Positions 43,928 to 54,661 are shown, counted from the first letter of the stretch. The stretch: DNA of 64,000 nucleotides from an uncultured Halomonas sp. (GCF_947500835.1 NZ_CANMTQ010000011.1:1-64000); one strand, 5' to 3'. The notes: generated from the letters alone by a model not told the origin. Translations and numbers: made by a program.

Positions 43928-44115
43928 GGGCTTCACCTTGTAAAACGATAGTTGGGACCATTCTTCCACAAAGAAAACATTGAATAAATGTCTACGCTTT
44001 CTTAAAGCCTAAAAAGCCATCAATAAGTGCATTAACTCCGTAGTGTGAATGTATCGCCGGTTCTGTAATAATTGATTACATTTTGTATTAACCATGCCTC
44101 ATCAAGGAGTACGTC

Positions 44116-44769
44116 TTGAGTCTTGCCATTTTCGATCTGGACAACACACTGCTGGCAACGGACAGCGATCATGCCTGGGGAGAATTCCTGGTCGAACAGG
44201 GCGCGGTGGATTCAGCGTATTACCATGAGGCAAACGAGCGTTTTCATCAGCAGTATCAGGATGGCACTCTCGATATTCACGATTACCTGGCGCTGGCCCT
44301 CAAACCATTGGCAGAGAACTCGCCGGAACAACTGGCCGCCTGGCATCAGCAGTTCATGATCAGCAAGATAGAGCCGAACATTCTGGTGAAGGGAGAAGAA
44401 TTGTTGGCAGAGCATCGCGCCCAAGGTGATACCTTGTTGATCATTACCGCGACCAATCGGTTCATCACCGCCCCCATCGCCCAACGGCTGGGCGTAGACG
44501 ACTTGATCGCCGTCGAGCCGGAGATCATCAACGATCGCTATACTGGGCGTGTCAGCGGTACGCCCAGTTTTCAGGAAGGCAAGGTCCAGCGTCTGAAAGA
44601 GTGGCTGGACGGACAAAACGCTACCCTTGACGATGCCTGGTTCTACAGCGATTCCCACAACGACATACCGTTGCTGGAAAAAATCGACAATCCGGTGGCC
44701 GTCGACCCGGACGAAAGATTGCGCGAGACGGCCTTGCAGCGTGGCTGGCGCATCATCAGCCTACGCTGA
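44116..44769 (+). CDS. HAD-IB phosphatase, possible histidinol-phosphatase
   Basis: A 217-residue HAD phosphatase. Motif I is IFDLDNTLLATDSD, motif II is LLIITATNRF, the motif III lysine is in GKVQRLKEW, and motif IV is FYSDSHNDIPLLE; all catalytic Asp residues are present. The start is TTG at 44116, supported by AAGGAG six bases upstream. In P. aeruginosa the homologous position next to rppH is PA0335, which I recall being reported as a histidinol-phosphate phosphatase; the same role here is a guess from synteny. It is divergent from rppH. Confidence 0.8.
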   Translation: MSLAIFDLDNTLLATDSDHAWGEFLVEQGAVDSAYYHEANERFHQQYQDGTLDIHDYLALALKPLAENSPEQLAAWHQQFMISKIEPNILVKGEELLAEHRAQGDTLLIITATNRFITAPIAQRLGVDDLIAVEPEIINDRYTGRVSGTPSFQEGKVQRLKEWLDGQNATLDDAWFYSDSHNDIPLLEKIDNPVAVDPDERLRETALQRGWRIISLR

Positions 44770-44905
44770 CAGGGTGAACCGTTCTGACCCCATTCATTTG
44801 ACAAGGTAAACGATACGCCGTGGAACCAGTTTCGATTCCTTCGTTCAAAGGCAACTCATCTATCTTGCTCGTCCTGTTCTTTCCTGCCTGCTATCGGATG
44901 GTTTG

Positions 44906-45994
44906 ATGCGTCTTAGATTCGCCTCCTTGTCTGCACCGGTTGCCTTGCTTCTAGGTGTTGCGCTCCTGATCTGGTTGATCTTTGGCGATATACAACGTTT
45001 TCGCGCCGAGCCACCGGAAAGCAGTCCGCTAAAGGAACCTGCCCTGACTCGGGTCGAGGTGAGAACCTCCCATGCCCAGCAGCATGTCCCGACACTGACC
45101 CTGCAGGGTCAGCTCGAACCCAAGCGCGCTGTCATCTTGCGTCCTCGCCGAGCCGGTAGCGTCTCTGCCCTGCCCCATGACCAGGGCGATCGCGTCAAAG
45201 CCGACGACATTTTGCTGCAACTTGACGAAGAGGATCTTCCCGAGCTTCAGACACAAGCCGAAGCCACTCTCGAACTGGCGCTTTCAGAACTCAAGGGCGG
45301 GCGCCGCTTGCAAGCCAAGAACCTGATTCCCGGTAACGAAGTGCTAAGCCTGGAACGCGACGTGGCCCAGGCCCGAGCGGAGCTCGCCAGGCTGCGCCAG
45401 CTCAGGATCGACGCCAGTTTCAAGGCGCCTTTTCCTGGCGTGCTCAATCGCCTTGACATCGAGGTGGGTGATTTCGTACAGGCCGGTGAGGATATCGGCA
45501 AACTGGTCGAGATCGAACGCCTGCTCGCCACGGGTCAGGCACCCCAGCGACGCGCCCCGGACCTGCACCCGGGGTTGCCGGTCACCGCGACGCTGCTCAG
45601 CGGTGACCAACTCCAGGGCGAGCTCAGTTTTGTCGCCAGCAGTGCCGATAATGCAACGCGCAGCTATGCCTTCGAGGCAAACCTGGCCAACCCGGAACGC
45701 CTGCGTATCGCCGGCGCCAGCGCCACCCTCGATATCGCGCTGCCCGCCCGTCAGGCCCATGCCCTGTCGCCGGCGCTGTTGATTCTTGATGATGAAGGAC
45801 GCCTGGGGGTCAAATACCTGGACAATGACGACAGGATCCGTTTTGCCCCGGTGACGCTACTTACCGCGGATGCGGTGCAAACCTGGGTGACTGGGCTACC
45901 CGAGACGGTACGGCTGATCACCCTGGGGGGCGGCTATGTCGACATCGGTGAAAAGGTCGAGCCCGTGTCCACCGATCGCGAGCAAGCATCCTGA
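44906..45994 (+). CDS. RND efflux periplasmic adaptor
   Basis: A membrane-fusion protein of 362 residues. The N-terminal anchor is VALLLGVALLIWLIFGDI (about residues 12-29), without a lipobox. Lipoyl-domain halves are AVILRPRRAGSVSALPHDQG and SFKAPFPGVLNRLDIEVGDF, with a short alpha-hairpin between them; the beta-barrel domain includes LPVTATLLSGDQLQGELSFV. ATG at 44906 is used; a TTG one codon earlier is equivalent. The stop and the permease start share a base (TGATG). No regulator is adjacent and no outer-membrane partner is seen. It belongs to a different subgroup from the pair at 5-9 kb. Confidence 0.88.
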   Translation: MRLRFASLSAPVALLLGVALLIWLIFGDIQRFRAEPPESSPLKEPALTRVEVRTSHAQQHVPTLTLQGQLEPKRAVILRPRRAGSVSALPHDQGDRVKADDILLQLDEEDLPELQTQAEATLELALSELKGGRRLQAKNLIPGNEVLSLERDVAQARAELARLRQLRIDASFKAPFPGVLNRLDIEVGDFVQAGEDIGKLVEIERLLATGQAPQRRAPDLHPGLPVTATLLSGDQLQGELSFVASSADNATRSYAFEANLANPERLRIAGASATLDIALPARQAHALSPALLILDDEGRLGVKYLDNDDRIRFAPVTLLTADAVQTWVTGLPETVRLITLGGGYVDIGEKVEPVSTDREQAS

Positions 45995-48900
45995 TGCGTA
46001 CGCTGATTCATGCCGCGCTGAATCGCAGCCGCACCACCTTGCTGCTGCTGCTGTTCCTGGTGCTGGCAGGGCTGATGGCCTATCAAGCCATTCCCAAGGA
46101 ATCCAACCCTGACGTTGCCATCCCGATGATCTACGTCTCACTGATGCTTGAAGGCGTCAGTCCGGAAGATGGCGAGCGCCTGTTGGTGCGCCCCATGGAG
46201 CAGGAGCTGCGCACCATCGAGGGCATCAAGAAGATGACCTCTCAGTCCAGTGAGAGTATTTCATCGGTCACCCTGGAGTTCGACGCTGGCTTCGATTCCC
46301 GACAAGCGCTGGCGGACGTGCGTGAACGGGTCGATATCGCCCGCAGCTCGCTACCGGATGAAGCCGAGGAGCCGCGGGTGCTGGAAGTCAACGTCAGCCT
46401 CTTTCCCGTCATGTCCGTGGGGCTTTCCGGACCGCTGTCCCCCGGTGAACTGATGCGAGTGGCCAGGGAACTGCAGGAAAGAATCGAGGGCATTCCCAGT
46501 GTGCTCGAGGTGGATATCGCCGGGGAACGCGAGGATCTCATGGAGATCGTGGTGGACCCCTTGGTGCTCGATAGCTACGGGGTCAATTTCGACATCTTGT
46601 TCAATCTGGTGTCACGCAACAACCGCCTGGTCGCCGCAGGAAGTCTGGATAACGGTGCGGGGCGCCTGTCGATCAAGGTGCCCGGGGTTATCGAAAACAT
46701 CCAGGACGTCATGAACACCCCGGTCAAGGTAGAGGGCGATCGCGTGATTACCTTCGGCGAGGTCGCCCTTATTCAGCGCACCTTCAAGGACCCGGACGGC
46801 TATGCCCGCATCGACGGCCAGCCAGCGGTGGTGCTGGAAATCTCCAAACGCACCGGTGCCAACATCATCGCCACCATCGACGAGGTCAAGGCGCTGCTCG
46901 ATCAAGCCGAGGCCCTGTTGCCGGAAGCGTTGGAGGTGGAGGTGATCATGGATCAGTCGACGGACGTCAAGGACATGCTCGGTGAGCTCTTGAACAATGT
47001 GCTTGCCGCCGTGGTTCTGGTGCTGATCGTGATCCTCGCTACCATGGGGCCTCGCGCAGCACTGTTGATCGGCATGACCATTCCCGGTGCTTTTCTCACC
47101 GGTATTCTGCTGATCTGGTCGGTAGGCTACACCCTCAATATCGTTGTGCTGTTCGCCCTCATTCTAGTCGCGGGCATGCTGGTGGATGGCGCCATCGTGG
47201 TCGGTGAGCAGGCGGATCGCTACTTCGCCGAAGGGCGCTCACCTCATGACGCCTGGGCCGGCGCCGCCAGTCGCATGGCCTGGCCGGTCATCACCTCCAC
47301 CGCCACTACCCTGGTGGTCTTCCTGCCGCTGCTGTTCTGGCCCGGGGTGGTGGGCGAATTCATGAAATACCTGCCGGCGACGGTGATCCTTTGCCTGCTC
47401 GCTTCCTTGGCCATGGCGCTGATTTTCATGCCAACTCTGGGCAACCTGCTGAGCTCCGGCCAGCATCTCGACAACCAGCATGTCAGTAGAGGAGGACGCC
47501 TGTATCGACGAACACTCACCCGCCTGCTGAATCATCCTGGCTGGACTTTGGTCGGCGCCCTGGTCGTGATGGCCCTGCTCTATGCGGGCTATGCGCGCTT
47601 CAACCACGGGGTGGAATTCTTCCCTTCGGTGGAGCCGGATAGCGCGCAACTGTTGATACACGCTCGGGGCGATCTTTCCGTGGAGGAAAAGGATGCTGTG
47701 GTGCGCCGCGTCGAGACCCGCCTGCAAGGCATCAGTGAAGTGAAGTCTCTTTACGCCCGTTCCTATGCCACCCCCAATCGTGAGATCGGCGAAGACGTCA
47801 TCGGCCAGCTCTCTTTCCAACTACTCGACTGGTACAAACGGCGGCCTGCCGGCGAGATTCTCGCTGACATGCTCGAGCGTACCCGGGACATTCCGGGTAT
47901 TCGCCTGGAAACTCGAGAGCAGGAGCAAGGGCCGGTAGACGGCAAGCCGATTCAGATCGAACTGAGCGCCAATGATCCCGCTCAGACCGAGCGCGCTGTA
48001 AAGCAGTTGCGCGACGCCATGCAGCGCCTGGGGGGATTTCGCGCCGTGGAAGATAATCGCAGCCTGCCCGGCGTGGAGTGGCGCTTGCAGGTTGATCGCG
48101 AGGCGGCGGCGCGTTTTGATGCGGACGTCTCTACCATCGGCAGTGCGGTGCAGCTGGTGACAACCGGCCTGCAGCTTGCGACCTACCGCCCTCAGGATGC
48201 CAACGATGAGGTGGACATTCGCGTACGCCTGCCCGGAGCCAAGCGCAGCCTTGATCAGCTTGAACGCTTGACCATCAATACCGCCCGAGGTCAGGTACCG
48301 ATCAGCCATTTCGTGCGTCTGGAACCGGCGCCAAAAGTGGGAACTCTGCACCGGGTCGATGGGCAACGCACGATTACGCTGGCAGCGGATGTCGAATCAG
48401 GACGGCAAGTGGATGAGCGACTCAACGCCTTGAGCGGTACCTTGAGGAACCTGCCCGAAGGGGTGCGTGTCGGTTTTGCAGGAGAACAGGAAGATCAGGC
48501 GGAGACCAGCCAGTTCCTGAGTCTTGCTTTCGGTATCGCCATTTTCTTGATGCTGATCATCATGGTGACCCAGTTCAACAGCCTTTATCAGGCTTTCCTG
48601 GTGTTATCGGCCATCGTCTTCTCTACCGGCGGTGTACTGCTTGGCCTGCTGCTCAACGCTCAACCCTTCGGCATCGTCATGGTTGGGATGGGCATCATCG
48701 CCTTGGCGGGCATCGTGGTGAACAACAACATCGTATTGATTGACACCTACAATCAGTTCCGTCATGAAGGCCTATCCGCCCATGAGGCTGCCCTGGAAGC
48801 GGGCGGCCAGCGTCTGCGCCCGGTACTGCTCACGGCAATCACCACCATTTTAGGTCTGATGCCGATGGTATTGGGCGTCAACGTGGATCTGCTGGCGCCA

Positions 48901-49077
48901 AGTCTCGGCTGGGGGGCGCCTTCGACCCAGTGGTGGACCCAGCTATCCAGCGCTATCGCCGGAGGGCTGGGCTTCGCGACGGGCCTGACCCTGCTGTTGA
49001 CCCCCTGCATGTTATTGCTGGGAGCGCGGACCAGCGAAAAAGTGGCGCAACGACTCAGAGCCGTGCGTGAGCGCTAA
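45994..49077 (+). CDS. RND efflux permease
   Basis: Proton-driven transporter of 1027 residues. TM1 (TTLLLLLFLVLAGLMAYQAI) is followed by KESNPDVAIPMIYVSLMLEG, a start common in RND members other than AcrB. TM4 has VAGMLVDGAIVVGEQADRYF, with one Asp of the usual pair. The second half repeats the plan with IVVNNNIVLIDTYNQFRHEG and the LRPVLLTAITTILGLMPMVL motif. It is coupled to the adaptor by the TGATG junction. Substrate unknown. It ends 49 bases before the hairpin that terminates rsd from the other side. Confidence 0.91.
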   Translation: MRTLIHAALNRSRTTLLLLLFLVLAGLMAYQAIPKESNPDVAIPMIYVSLMLEGVSPEDGERLLVRPMEQELRTIEGIKKMTSQSSESISSVTLEFDAGFDSRQALADVRERVDIARSSLPDEAEEPRVLEVNVSLFPVMSVGLSGPLSPGELMRVARELQERIEGIPSVLEVDIAGEREDLMEIVVDPLVLDSYGVNFDILFNLVSRNNRLVAAGSLDNGAGRLSIKVPGVIENIQDVMNTPVKVEGDRVITFGEVALIQRTFKDPDGYARIDGQPAVVLEISKRTGANIIATIDEVKALLDQAEALLPEALEVEVIMDQSTDVKDMLGELLNNVLAAVVLVLIVILATMGPRAALLIGMTIPGAFLTGILLIWSVGYTLNIVVLFALILVAGMLVDGAIVVGEQADRYFAEGRSPHDAWAGAASRMAWPVITSTATTLVVFLPLLFWPGVVGEFMKYLPATVILCLLASLAMALIFMPTLGNLLSSGQHLDNQHVSRGGRLYRRTLTRLLNHPGWTLVGALVVMALLYAGYARFNHGVEFFPSVEPDSAQLLIHARGDLSVEEKDAVVRRVETRLQGISEVKSLYARSYATPNREIGEDVIGQLSFQLLDWYKRRPAGEILADMLERTRDIPGIRLETREQEQGPVDGKPIQIELSANDPAQTERAVKQLRDAMQRLGGFRAVEDNRSLPGVEWRLQVDREAAARFDADVSTIGSAVQLVTTGLQLATYRPQDANDEVDIRVRLPGAKRSLDQLERLTINTARGQVPISHFVRLEPAPKVGTLHRVDGQRTITLAADVESGRQVDERLNALSGTLRNLPEGVRVGFAGEQEDQAETSQFLSLAFGIAIFLMLIIMVTQFNSLYQAFLVLSAIVFSTGGVLLGLLLNAQPFGIVMVGMGIIALAGIVVNNNIVLIDTYNQFRHEGLSAHEAALEAGGQRLRPVLLTAITTILGLMPMVLGVNVDLLAPSLGWGAPSTQWWTQLSSAIAGGLGFATGLTLLLTPCMLLLGARTSEKVAQRLRAVRER

Positions 49078-49125
49078 ATTTAAGGCGATCGCTCATTAGA
49101 GTGCGTTCTTGTAAAAACACATAGT

Positions 49126-49158
49126 CAGAAAAATGCCCCGCCAGCAGTGGCGAGGCAT
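49126..49158 (-). terminator. Terminator of rsd, minus strand
   Basis: ATGCCCCGCCA (49133-49143) pairs with TGGCGAGGCAT (49148-49158) with one mismatch, over a four-base loop. A T-rich tract follows on the minus strand. It lies between the convergent RND permease and rsd. Confidence 0.75.
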
Positions 49159-49182
49159 GCATATTGATCGGATGATGGAGAT

Positions 49183-49686
49183 TTACAGCGTAGCGCTGGG
49201 TGCTGCTTGAGGCGCCGGCGGGGGCGAATGCGATGCGTGTAGCCGGCCGATCAGTTGATCTTCTAGAGTAAAGCGTTCGGTGAGCCCTCGCCCAAGACGC
49301 TCGAGCCAGGCGGGTAGGCGAAACAGATAGTGCTGACAACGGGTAGGCGTCGAGTAATCGTTGTCGAATTCCAGTACTAGCTGCGTGGACATTTCAAGAC
49401 GTTCGAACAGTTTGTCCGCCACCGCCAGCGCTTCCTGGTCATTGAACTGCTCGGCTTCCTGGCGTAGCTGCGGATAGATTTCGAAGTGCCCAGCACTGAT
49501 ATAATCCATCAGTAATTCGCTGAAATTATCAATACGCGCCTTGGTTACCGACTCGGGATCGATATCACAGGCCTCTTTCAAATCCATGAATGCGACCAGC
49601 ATGTCTCGACGCGCCTCGAACCAGCGATCAATCATCCGGTGCACGCCTCCCCAACGCTCCTGCGCGGTTCTGCAGTTTTCCAGCAT
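49183..49686 (-). CDS. rsd: Regulator of sigma D (Rsd/AlgQ family)
   Basis: Helical protein that binds the housekeeping sigma70 factor and lowers its use, especially in stationary phase. The 167-residue product begins MLENCRTAQERWGGVHRMID, and continues with RWFEARRDMLVAFMDLKEAC, FSELLMDYISAGHFEIYPQL and LVLEFDNDYSTP, all matching Rsd/AlgQ. A Pro/Ala-rich tail follows. It is a single gene with its own terminator. Confidence 0.92.
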   Translation of the reverse strand: MLENCRTAQERWGGVHRMIDRWFEARRDMLVAFMDLKEACDIDPESVTKARIDNFSELLMDYISAGHFEIYPQLRQEAEQFNDQEALAVADKLFERLEMSTQLVLEFDNDYSTPTRCQHYLFRLPAWLERLGRGLTERFTLEDQLIGRLHASHSPPPAPQAAPSATL

Positions 49687-49844
49687 GGGCAGCCCCTCCC
49701 TTGATCAGCCTGTCGTCTGCGGACTCTCAGCGTCACCCTAAGCGTCACGGCTGTCAATCCTATCCATGGAAAAAGATGACAACTCATTGTTGACGTTGTA
49801 TTAAGCCGGGCATTCGAAAGCACCGTTCGTTAACTCAACTCGGC

Positions 49845-50378
49845 TTAGGGCATCCCGCTGGTTGCATGAACGCGAGGCGACCCCTTCAGGCCCCGCACGC
49901 TCATTGCCAAGGGGATGAGCGCCAGGCAAACGAACCCGATCAATGTCCATTGAGGCAGGGTCAATCCCCACCATAGCCCATCGATCTCGGCGCATTCGCC
50001 AGAACCCGAGAGCACACGAGAAAACACATCCCACAAGGGCAACACTTCCATCATGTAATCAAGCCCTGGGCCACAGCTTGGCACCTCGCTGGGGGGCAAT
50101 GACTGCAACCAGACATGACGCCCGGCTACTGCCGCGCCAGCCCCGGAGGCCACCAGGCCCAATACGCCATAGACGATACCGCCTTTACCCAGGGGGTTAT
50201 GAATAGCCGCCGCCAGAAATACCAGGGCCGCAGCAAGTACGGCAAGCCGCTGTAGAATACATAGCGGGCAAGGGGTCAGCCCGACAACGTACTGCAGGGC
50301 AAGGGCGACACCCATCATCAGCGCGCAGAATGCCAAGCCTGCCAGGCTCCATTGGCGAATGTTCAAATCAAGACGCAT
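49845..50378 (-). CDS. dsbB: Disulfide bond formation protein B
   Basis: Four-TM inner-membrane quinone reductase that re-oxidises DsbA. The first catalytic pair is in LTPCPLCILQRLAVLAAAL (CxxC). The second is the pair of periplasmic cysteines in VPSCGPGLDYMMEV and GSGECAEIDG; all four are present. The 177-residue length is normal. It starts 3 bases after the gshA stop on the same strand, so thiol metabolism and disulfide formation are co-expressed here. DsbA is not in the window. Confidence 0.94.
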   Translation of the reverse strand: MRLDLNIRQWSLAGLAFCALMMGVALALQYVVGLTPCPLCILQRLAVLAAALVFLAAAIHNPLGKGGIVYGVLGLVASGAGAAVAGRHVWLQSLPPSEVPSCGPGLDYMMEVLPLWDVFSRVLSGSGECAEIDGLWWGLTLPQWTLIGFVCLALIPLAMSVRGLKGSPRVHATSGMP

Positions 50379-50381
50379 AGG

Positions 50382-52007
50382 CTATCGACTTCCAATCCGG
50401 TCATCATTGGCTCGAGATGACGCCATGGACTCCCGTGCCCGAGCGAAATAAGCGGCAATGAAATCGTCGAAAGGTTCGGTATCCGCTGCTTCGATATCGC
50501 GCTGCTGTTGATATGAGGTCTCCGTGAGCTGAGTAAACAAGGCATCATGAGCACGATTCATGGGCTCCTTGCGCAGCTCCTTCGCCTGAGCGCGTGCAAG
50601 CTCGGCAACATAGTCGACGAACTCACCGCCACTCTCTTCCAGCGCTGCAAGCAAGCGACCCGAGGGGGTAAGCTCGGGCTGACGTAGCTGTGGCGCCAAG
50701 GCGTTGATCGCGTCTCTATGTGGCTGTTCCTTTTCAAGGGTATCGAGCAGTTCGGCCACCTGGTGAAGCCCTGCGAAAATTTCCTCTGCGCGATCCGCAA
50801 GTCCGCGCTCCTGCTCGTCGAGCGAGAGGCACAGGGATGGATCACGCCCTTTCGCCGTCACCAGCCCCCGATTGTCATCGAGATGATCACACTCTTCATC
50901 GGAAATCCAAGGCGCTTCGGATAGCAGACACCACATCAAGAAGGTGTCCAGAAAACGCATCTGAGTCTCGTCAATGCCCAGCGCCATGAAGGGGTTGAGA
51001 TCCAGGCAACGCACTTCAATATATTCCACCCCCCTTGCCTCGAGGGCCTGGGCCGGGGTTTCCCCCTGCTCGGCAACCCGCTTGGGTCGAATATCGCTGT
51101 AATATTCGTTCTCGATCTGCAGGATATTGGAATTGAGCTGATGCCAATTGCCGTTCTCATTCACGCCAATGCGCTCATAGGCAGGCCAAGGGGTGCTGAT
51201 TGCACTGCGCAGAGTGCCCACATAGTTGGACAGCGAATTGAAGCAGATCTTGATCTGTGCCTGGACCTTATTCTGATAACCAATATCAGACATGCGCAGA
51301 CTGGTGGCATAAGGCGCATAAAGCGTGTTGCGCGCATGTTTTTTCAGACGGTCAGACGGCTCTCCAGTGAAAAAGCTTCTATCCAGCGCCGGCGAGGCAC
51401 CAAATAGATACAGCAGCAGCCAGCTATTGCGTCGGAAATTGCGAATAAGATCGAAGTAGCGCCCGGACTGATAGGCTTTCATCGACTTTGCCTGGGCCCC
51501 TTCCAACTCCTGAAGCACTGGCCAGAGCTGTTCCGGCAATGACACGTTGTAGTGAATACCGGCAATGGACTGCATGATACGCCCGTAGCGGGCATCCAGG
51601 CCACGACGATAGATGTGCTTCATTTTGCCGGAATTTGAGCTTCCGTAATCGGCAATGGGTACGCTGTCATTGCCGTTCAAACGACAAGGCATGCTGGCAG
51701 GCCAGATCAGCTCGTCTTCCAGATGGCGGTAGCTGAAGCGGTGTAAATCCGCAAGAAACGACAGAGTGTCGCCAGGCCGACTGTGTACCGGGGTGATGTA
51801 CTCAAGCAGCGATTCAGAATAATCCGTCGTGATATAAGGGTGTGTCAGCTTCGATCCAAACTCGGCAGGGTGCGGAGTCTGGGCGATATTGCCCTGCATG
51901 TCGGTACGCAACCCTTCCTTTTCGACACCACGGCGCAAACGTCCCATGCGCCCCTGGCGGGCCACTTCCTTTAGCCCTGCGATAGCATTGTCTAGTTGCT
52001 CGGACAA
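50382..52007 (-). CDS. gshA: Glutamate-cysteine ligase
   Basis: First enzyme of glutathione synthesis, forming gamma-glutamylcysteine with ATP. The 541-residue product has RLRRGVEKEGLRTDMQGNIA, LTHPYITTDYSESLLEYITP, YGSSNSGKMKHIYRRGLDAR, IAGIHYNVSLPEQLWPVLQE and IEVRCLDLNPFMALGIDETQ, all landmarks of the proteobacterial GshA type. The start is TTG at 52007 (the E. coli gene also uses TTG), with an AGGGG tract about 10 bases upstream. It is followed directly by dsbB. Confidence 0.95.
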   Translation of the reverse strand: MSEQLDNAIAGLKEVARQGRMGRLRRGVEKEGLRTDMQGNIAQTPHPAEFGSKLTHPYITTDYSESLLEYITPVHSRPGDTLSFLADLHRFSYRHLEDELIWPASMPCRLNGNDSVPIADYGSSNSGKMKHIYRRGLDARYGRIMQSIAGIHYNVSLPEQLWPVLQELEGAQAKSMKAYQSGRYFDLIRNFRRNSWLLLYLFGASPALDRSFFTGEPSDRLKKHARNTLYAPYATSLRMSDIGYQNKVQAQIKICFNSLSNYVGTLRSAISTPWPAYERIGVNENGNWHQLNSNILQIENEYYSDIRPKRVAEQGETPAQALEARGVEYIEVRCLDLNPFMALGIDETQMRFLDTFLMWCLLSEAPWISDEECDHLDDNRGLVTAKGRDPSLCLSLDEQERGLADRAEEIFAGLHQVAELLDTLEKEQPHRDAINALAPQLRQPELTPSGRLLAALEESGGEFVDYVAELARAQAKELRKEPMNRAHDALFTQLTETSYQQQRDIEAADTEPFDDFIAAYFARARESMASSRANDDRIGSR

Positions 52008-52099
52008 GATGAATACCCCTTTTTGAAGGCGATAGGCCGGCCTATGACCCGGCGTTTCATAATCATTCGATTATGGTGACAGACACAATCCTTTCAACC

Positions 52100-54496
52100 C
52101 TAACGACCATCATTCTTGTTTCTCGCCTTGAGCAACGCCTCACCCAAGGCACCCATTTGACCAGCCTGAGCCACGCCACCGCGGTCCTGGTTTTTGCGCT
52201 GGGCGGCTTTGTTTCGTGAATTATCCGGACCTTCTCTTCTTGCCTCACTCGAAGCCTCTTTCGAAGAGCGTGCGTTCATCGTTGAGGCGTCATCCGGCTG
52301 ATCCTTGAGACGCATGGTAAGACCAATTCGTTTACGCGGGATATCCACCGACATGACCTTGACCTTGACGATATCACCGGCTTTGACCACCTGACGCGGG
52401 TTCTCGACGAAAGTATCGGAAAGTGCCGAAATATGCACCAGTCCATCCTGATGCACGCCAATGTCGACGAAGGCGCCGAAATGAGTGACGTTGGTCACGG
52501 TGCCTTCAAGGATCATGCCGGATTCGAGATCCTTTATCTGCTCCACGCCCTCACGAAATTCCGCCGCGCGAAACTCGGGCCGAGGATCGCGCCCCGGCTT
52601 ATCGAGTTCTTTGAAGATATCCGTCACCGTCGGCACCCCGAATTTTTCATCGGTGAAATCGGAAGGCTTGAGCGTCTTGAGGTAGGCGCCATCACCAATC
52701 AGACTGGACAGTTCGCGTCCATCCCGCTTGGCAATACGTGATACCACTGGATAGGCCTCTGGGTGCACGGCACTGGCATCCAGAGGGTTGTCGCCCTGCA
52801 TGATGCGTAGAAAGCCGGCGCACTGTTCAAAGGTGCGCGGACCCAGCCGTGCGACCTCGAGCAGTTCGCGACGGTTACGAAACGGCCCTTCGGCATTGCG
52901 CCTGCTCACGATATTCTCCGCAAGGCCCGGATTGAGCCCTGACACCCGGGCCAGCAAGGCACTGGAGGCCATGTTGAGGTCGACCCCGACGGCGTTGACG
53001 CAATCCTCGATCACGGTTTCCAGGCTGCGGGAGAGTTGCACCTGAGAAACGTCATGCTGGTATTGGCCGACCCCGATCGACTTTGGCTCGATCTTGACCA
53101 GTTCCGCCAGCGGATCCTGAAGGCGTCGGGCGATGGAAACCGCCCCGCGAATGGTGACATCAAGATCGGGAAACTCCCGGGCGGCGATTTCCGATGCAGA
53201 ATAGACCGAGGCGCCCGCCTCGCTCACCATCACCTTGGCCAGCCGGTGCGGACTGTTGCCTGCAGCTAAGCGCTTGACCAGCTCCTCTGCCAGCCTGTCC
53301 GTCTCGCGGCTGGCAGTGCCGTTACCGATGGCAATCAGGCTCACAGCGTGCTTCTCGACCAGTCGTGTCAAGGTTGATAGCGCTTCGTCCCAGCGCTTTT
53401 GCGGCGCATGAGGGTAGATGACGTCATGATCGAGAAACTGGCCGGTACTATCCACTACAGCGACCTTGCAGCCAGTACGCAGCCCCGGGTCCAGCGCAAG
53501 GGTGGCTTTGGGTCCTGCGGGCGCAGCCAGCAGCAAGTCTTTCAAGTTGGAAGCAAAGACATCGATGGCTTCAAGCTCGGCGCGCTCGCGCAACCGTGCG
53601 AATAGTTCTGTCTCGAGATGGGTATAAAGCTTGACCCGCCAGGTCCAGCGCACCACTTCCCGCAGCCAGCGCCCAGCGAGGCGCTCCTGATCTTCGCTTG
53701 AAAGATCGATGTCGAAATGCCTGGCGATGGCGACTTCTGCGGGATGAATCGGCGCTTCGTCTTCTCCCGGGAGCTTGAGCGCAAGCCCCAACACGCCTTC
53801 GTTACGCCCTCGGAACATTGCCAAAGCACGATGGGATGGCACCTTGGCCAGGCGCTCATCGTGTTCGAAATAATCCGAGAACTTGGCCCCTTCCTGCTGC
53901 TTGCCCTCGATCACCCGAGCGCTGAGTTCGCTATCTTGCCACAACCGATCGCGCAAGCGACCCACCAACTCTGCATCCTCGGCGAAGCGCTCCATGAGAA
54001 TCTGCTTGGCGCCATCCAATGCCACCTTGGCATCCTCCACACCCTTATCCTTATCCACGTAGTCTGCAGCGGTGGCCTGAGGATCTAGGGAAGGGTTGGC
54101 AAGAAGCGCATCCGCCAGGGGCTCGAGTCCCGCCTCACGAGCGATCTGTGCCTTGGTGCGGCGCTTCTTCTTGTAGGGCAGGTAAAGATCCTCCAAGCGC
54201 TGCTTGGTATCCGCCTCGCGAATCTGCGCGGTCAGCTCCCCAGTCAGCTTGCCCTGCTCATCGATGCTGGCAAGCACCGCCTCGCGACGCTCCTCCAGTT
54301 CGCGCAGATAACGCAGCCGCTCTTCCAGAGTGCGCAACTGGCCATCGTCGAGGCCTCCGGTGACTTCCTTACGATAACGAGAAATGAAGGGCACGGTGGC
54401 ACCGCCGTCGAGCAGCTCCACAGCGGCGGCTACCTGTTGGGGGCGAACTGTAAGCTCTTCAGCAAGGCGCTGAATGATCTGGGTCTGGGCGTCCAT
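52100..54496 (-). CDS. tex: Tex-family S1 RNA-binding protein
   Basis: Conserved nucleic-acid-binding protein of 798 residues linked to transcription and toxin expression control in other bacteria. Domains in order: N-terminal helical Tex domain ([20 protein letters not shown]), YqgF/RNase H-like domain ([20 protein letters not shown] near residue 330), HhH motifs ([20 protein letters not shown] and [20 protein letters not shown]) and the C-terminal S1 domain ([20 protein letters not shown]) with a basic tail. I chose the ATG at 54496, giving [13 protein letters not shown]; the 58 residues upstream are not conserved-looking. Confidence 0.93.
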   Translation of the reverse strand: MDAQTQIIQRLAEELTVRPQQVAAAVELLDGGATVPFISRYRKEVTGGLDDGQLRTLEERLRYLRELEERREAVLASIDEQGKLTGELTAQIREADTKQRLEDLYLPYKKKRRTKAQIAREAGLEPLADALLANPSLDPQATAADYVDKDKGVEDAKVALDGAKQILMERFAEDAELVGRLRDRLWQDSELSARVIEGKQQEGAKFSDYFEHDERLAKVPSHRALAMFRGRNEGVLGLALKLPGEDEAPIHPAEVAIARHFDIDLSSEDQERLAGRWLREVVRWTWRVKLYTHLETELFARLRERAELEAIDVFASNLKDLLLAAPAGPKATLALDPGLRTGCKVAVVDSTGQFLDHDVIYPHAPQKRWDEALSTLTRLVEKHAVSLIAIGNGTASRETDRLAEELVKRLAAGNSPHRLAKVMVSEAGASVYSASEIAAREFPDLDVTIRGAVSIARRLQDPLAELVKIEPKSIGVGQYQHDVSQVQLSRSLETVIEDCVNAVGVDLNMASSALLARVSGLNPGLAENIVSRRNAEGPFRNRRELLEVARLGPRTFEQCAGFLRIMQGDNPLDASAVHPEAYPVVSRIAKRDGRELSSLIGDGAYLKTLKPSDFTDEKFGVPTVTDIFKELDKPGRDPRPEFRAAEFREGVEQIKDLESGMILEGTVTNVTHFGAFVDIGVHQDGLVHISALSDTFVENPRQVVKAGDIVKVKVMSVDIPRKRIGLTMRLKDQPDDASTMNARSSKEASSEARREGPDNSRNKAAQRKNQDRGGVAQAGQMGALGEALLKARNKNDGR

Positions 54497-54661
54497 GAGG
54501 TTCCTGACGTCATTACGAATCTTGCGCACAAGGCCATACGGCGAAGGCGCTTTGAAATGGCGACAAGGTATCACAAAGCGTGCCGATGGCGCAGGGCAAC
54601 CCGCTCGTTCACCCAACTGAACCCGAGAGTTTAAAAATCGTTTTTCTGCAAGGCGCGGCAC

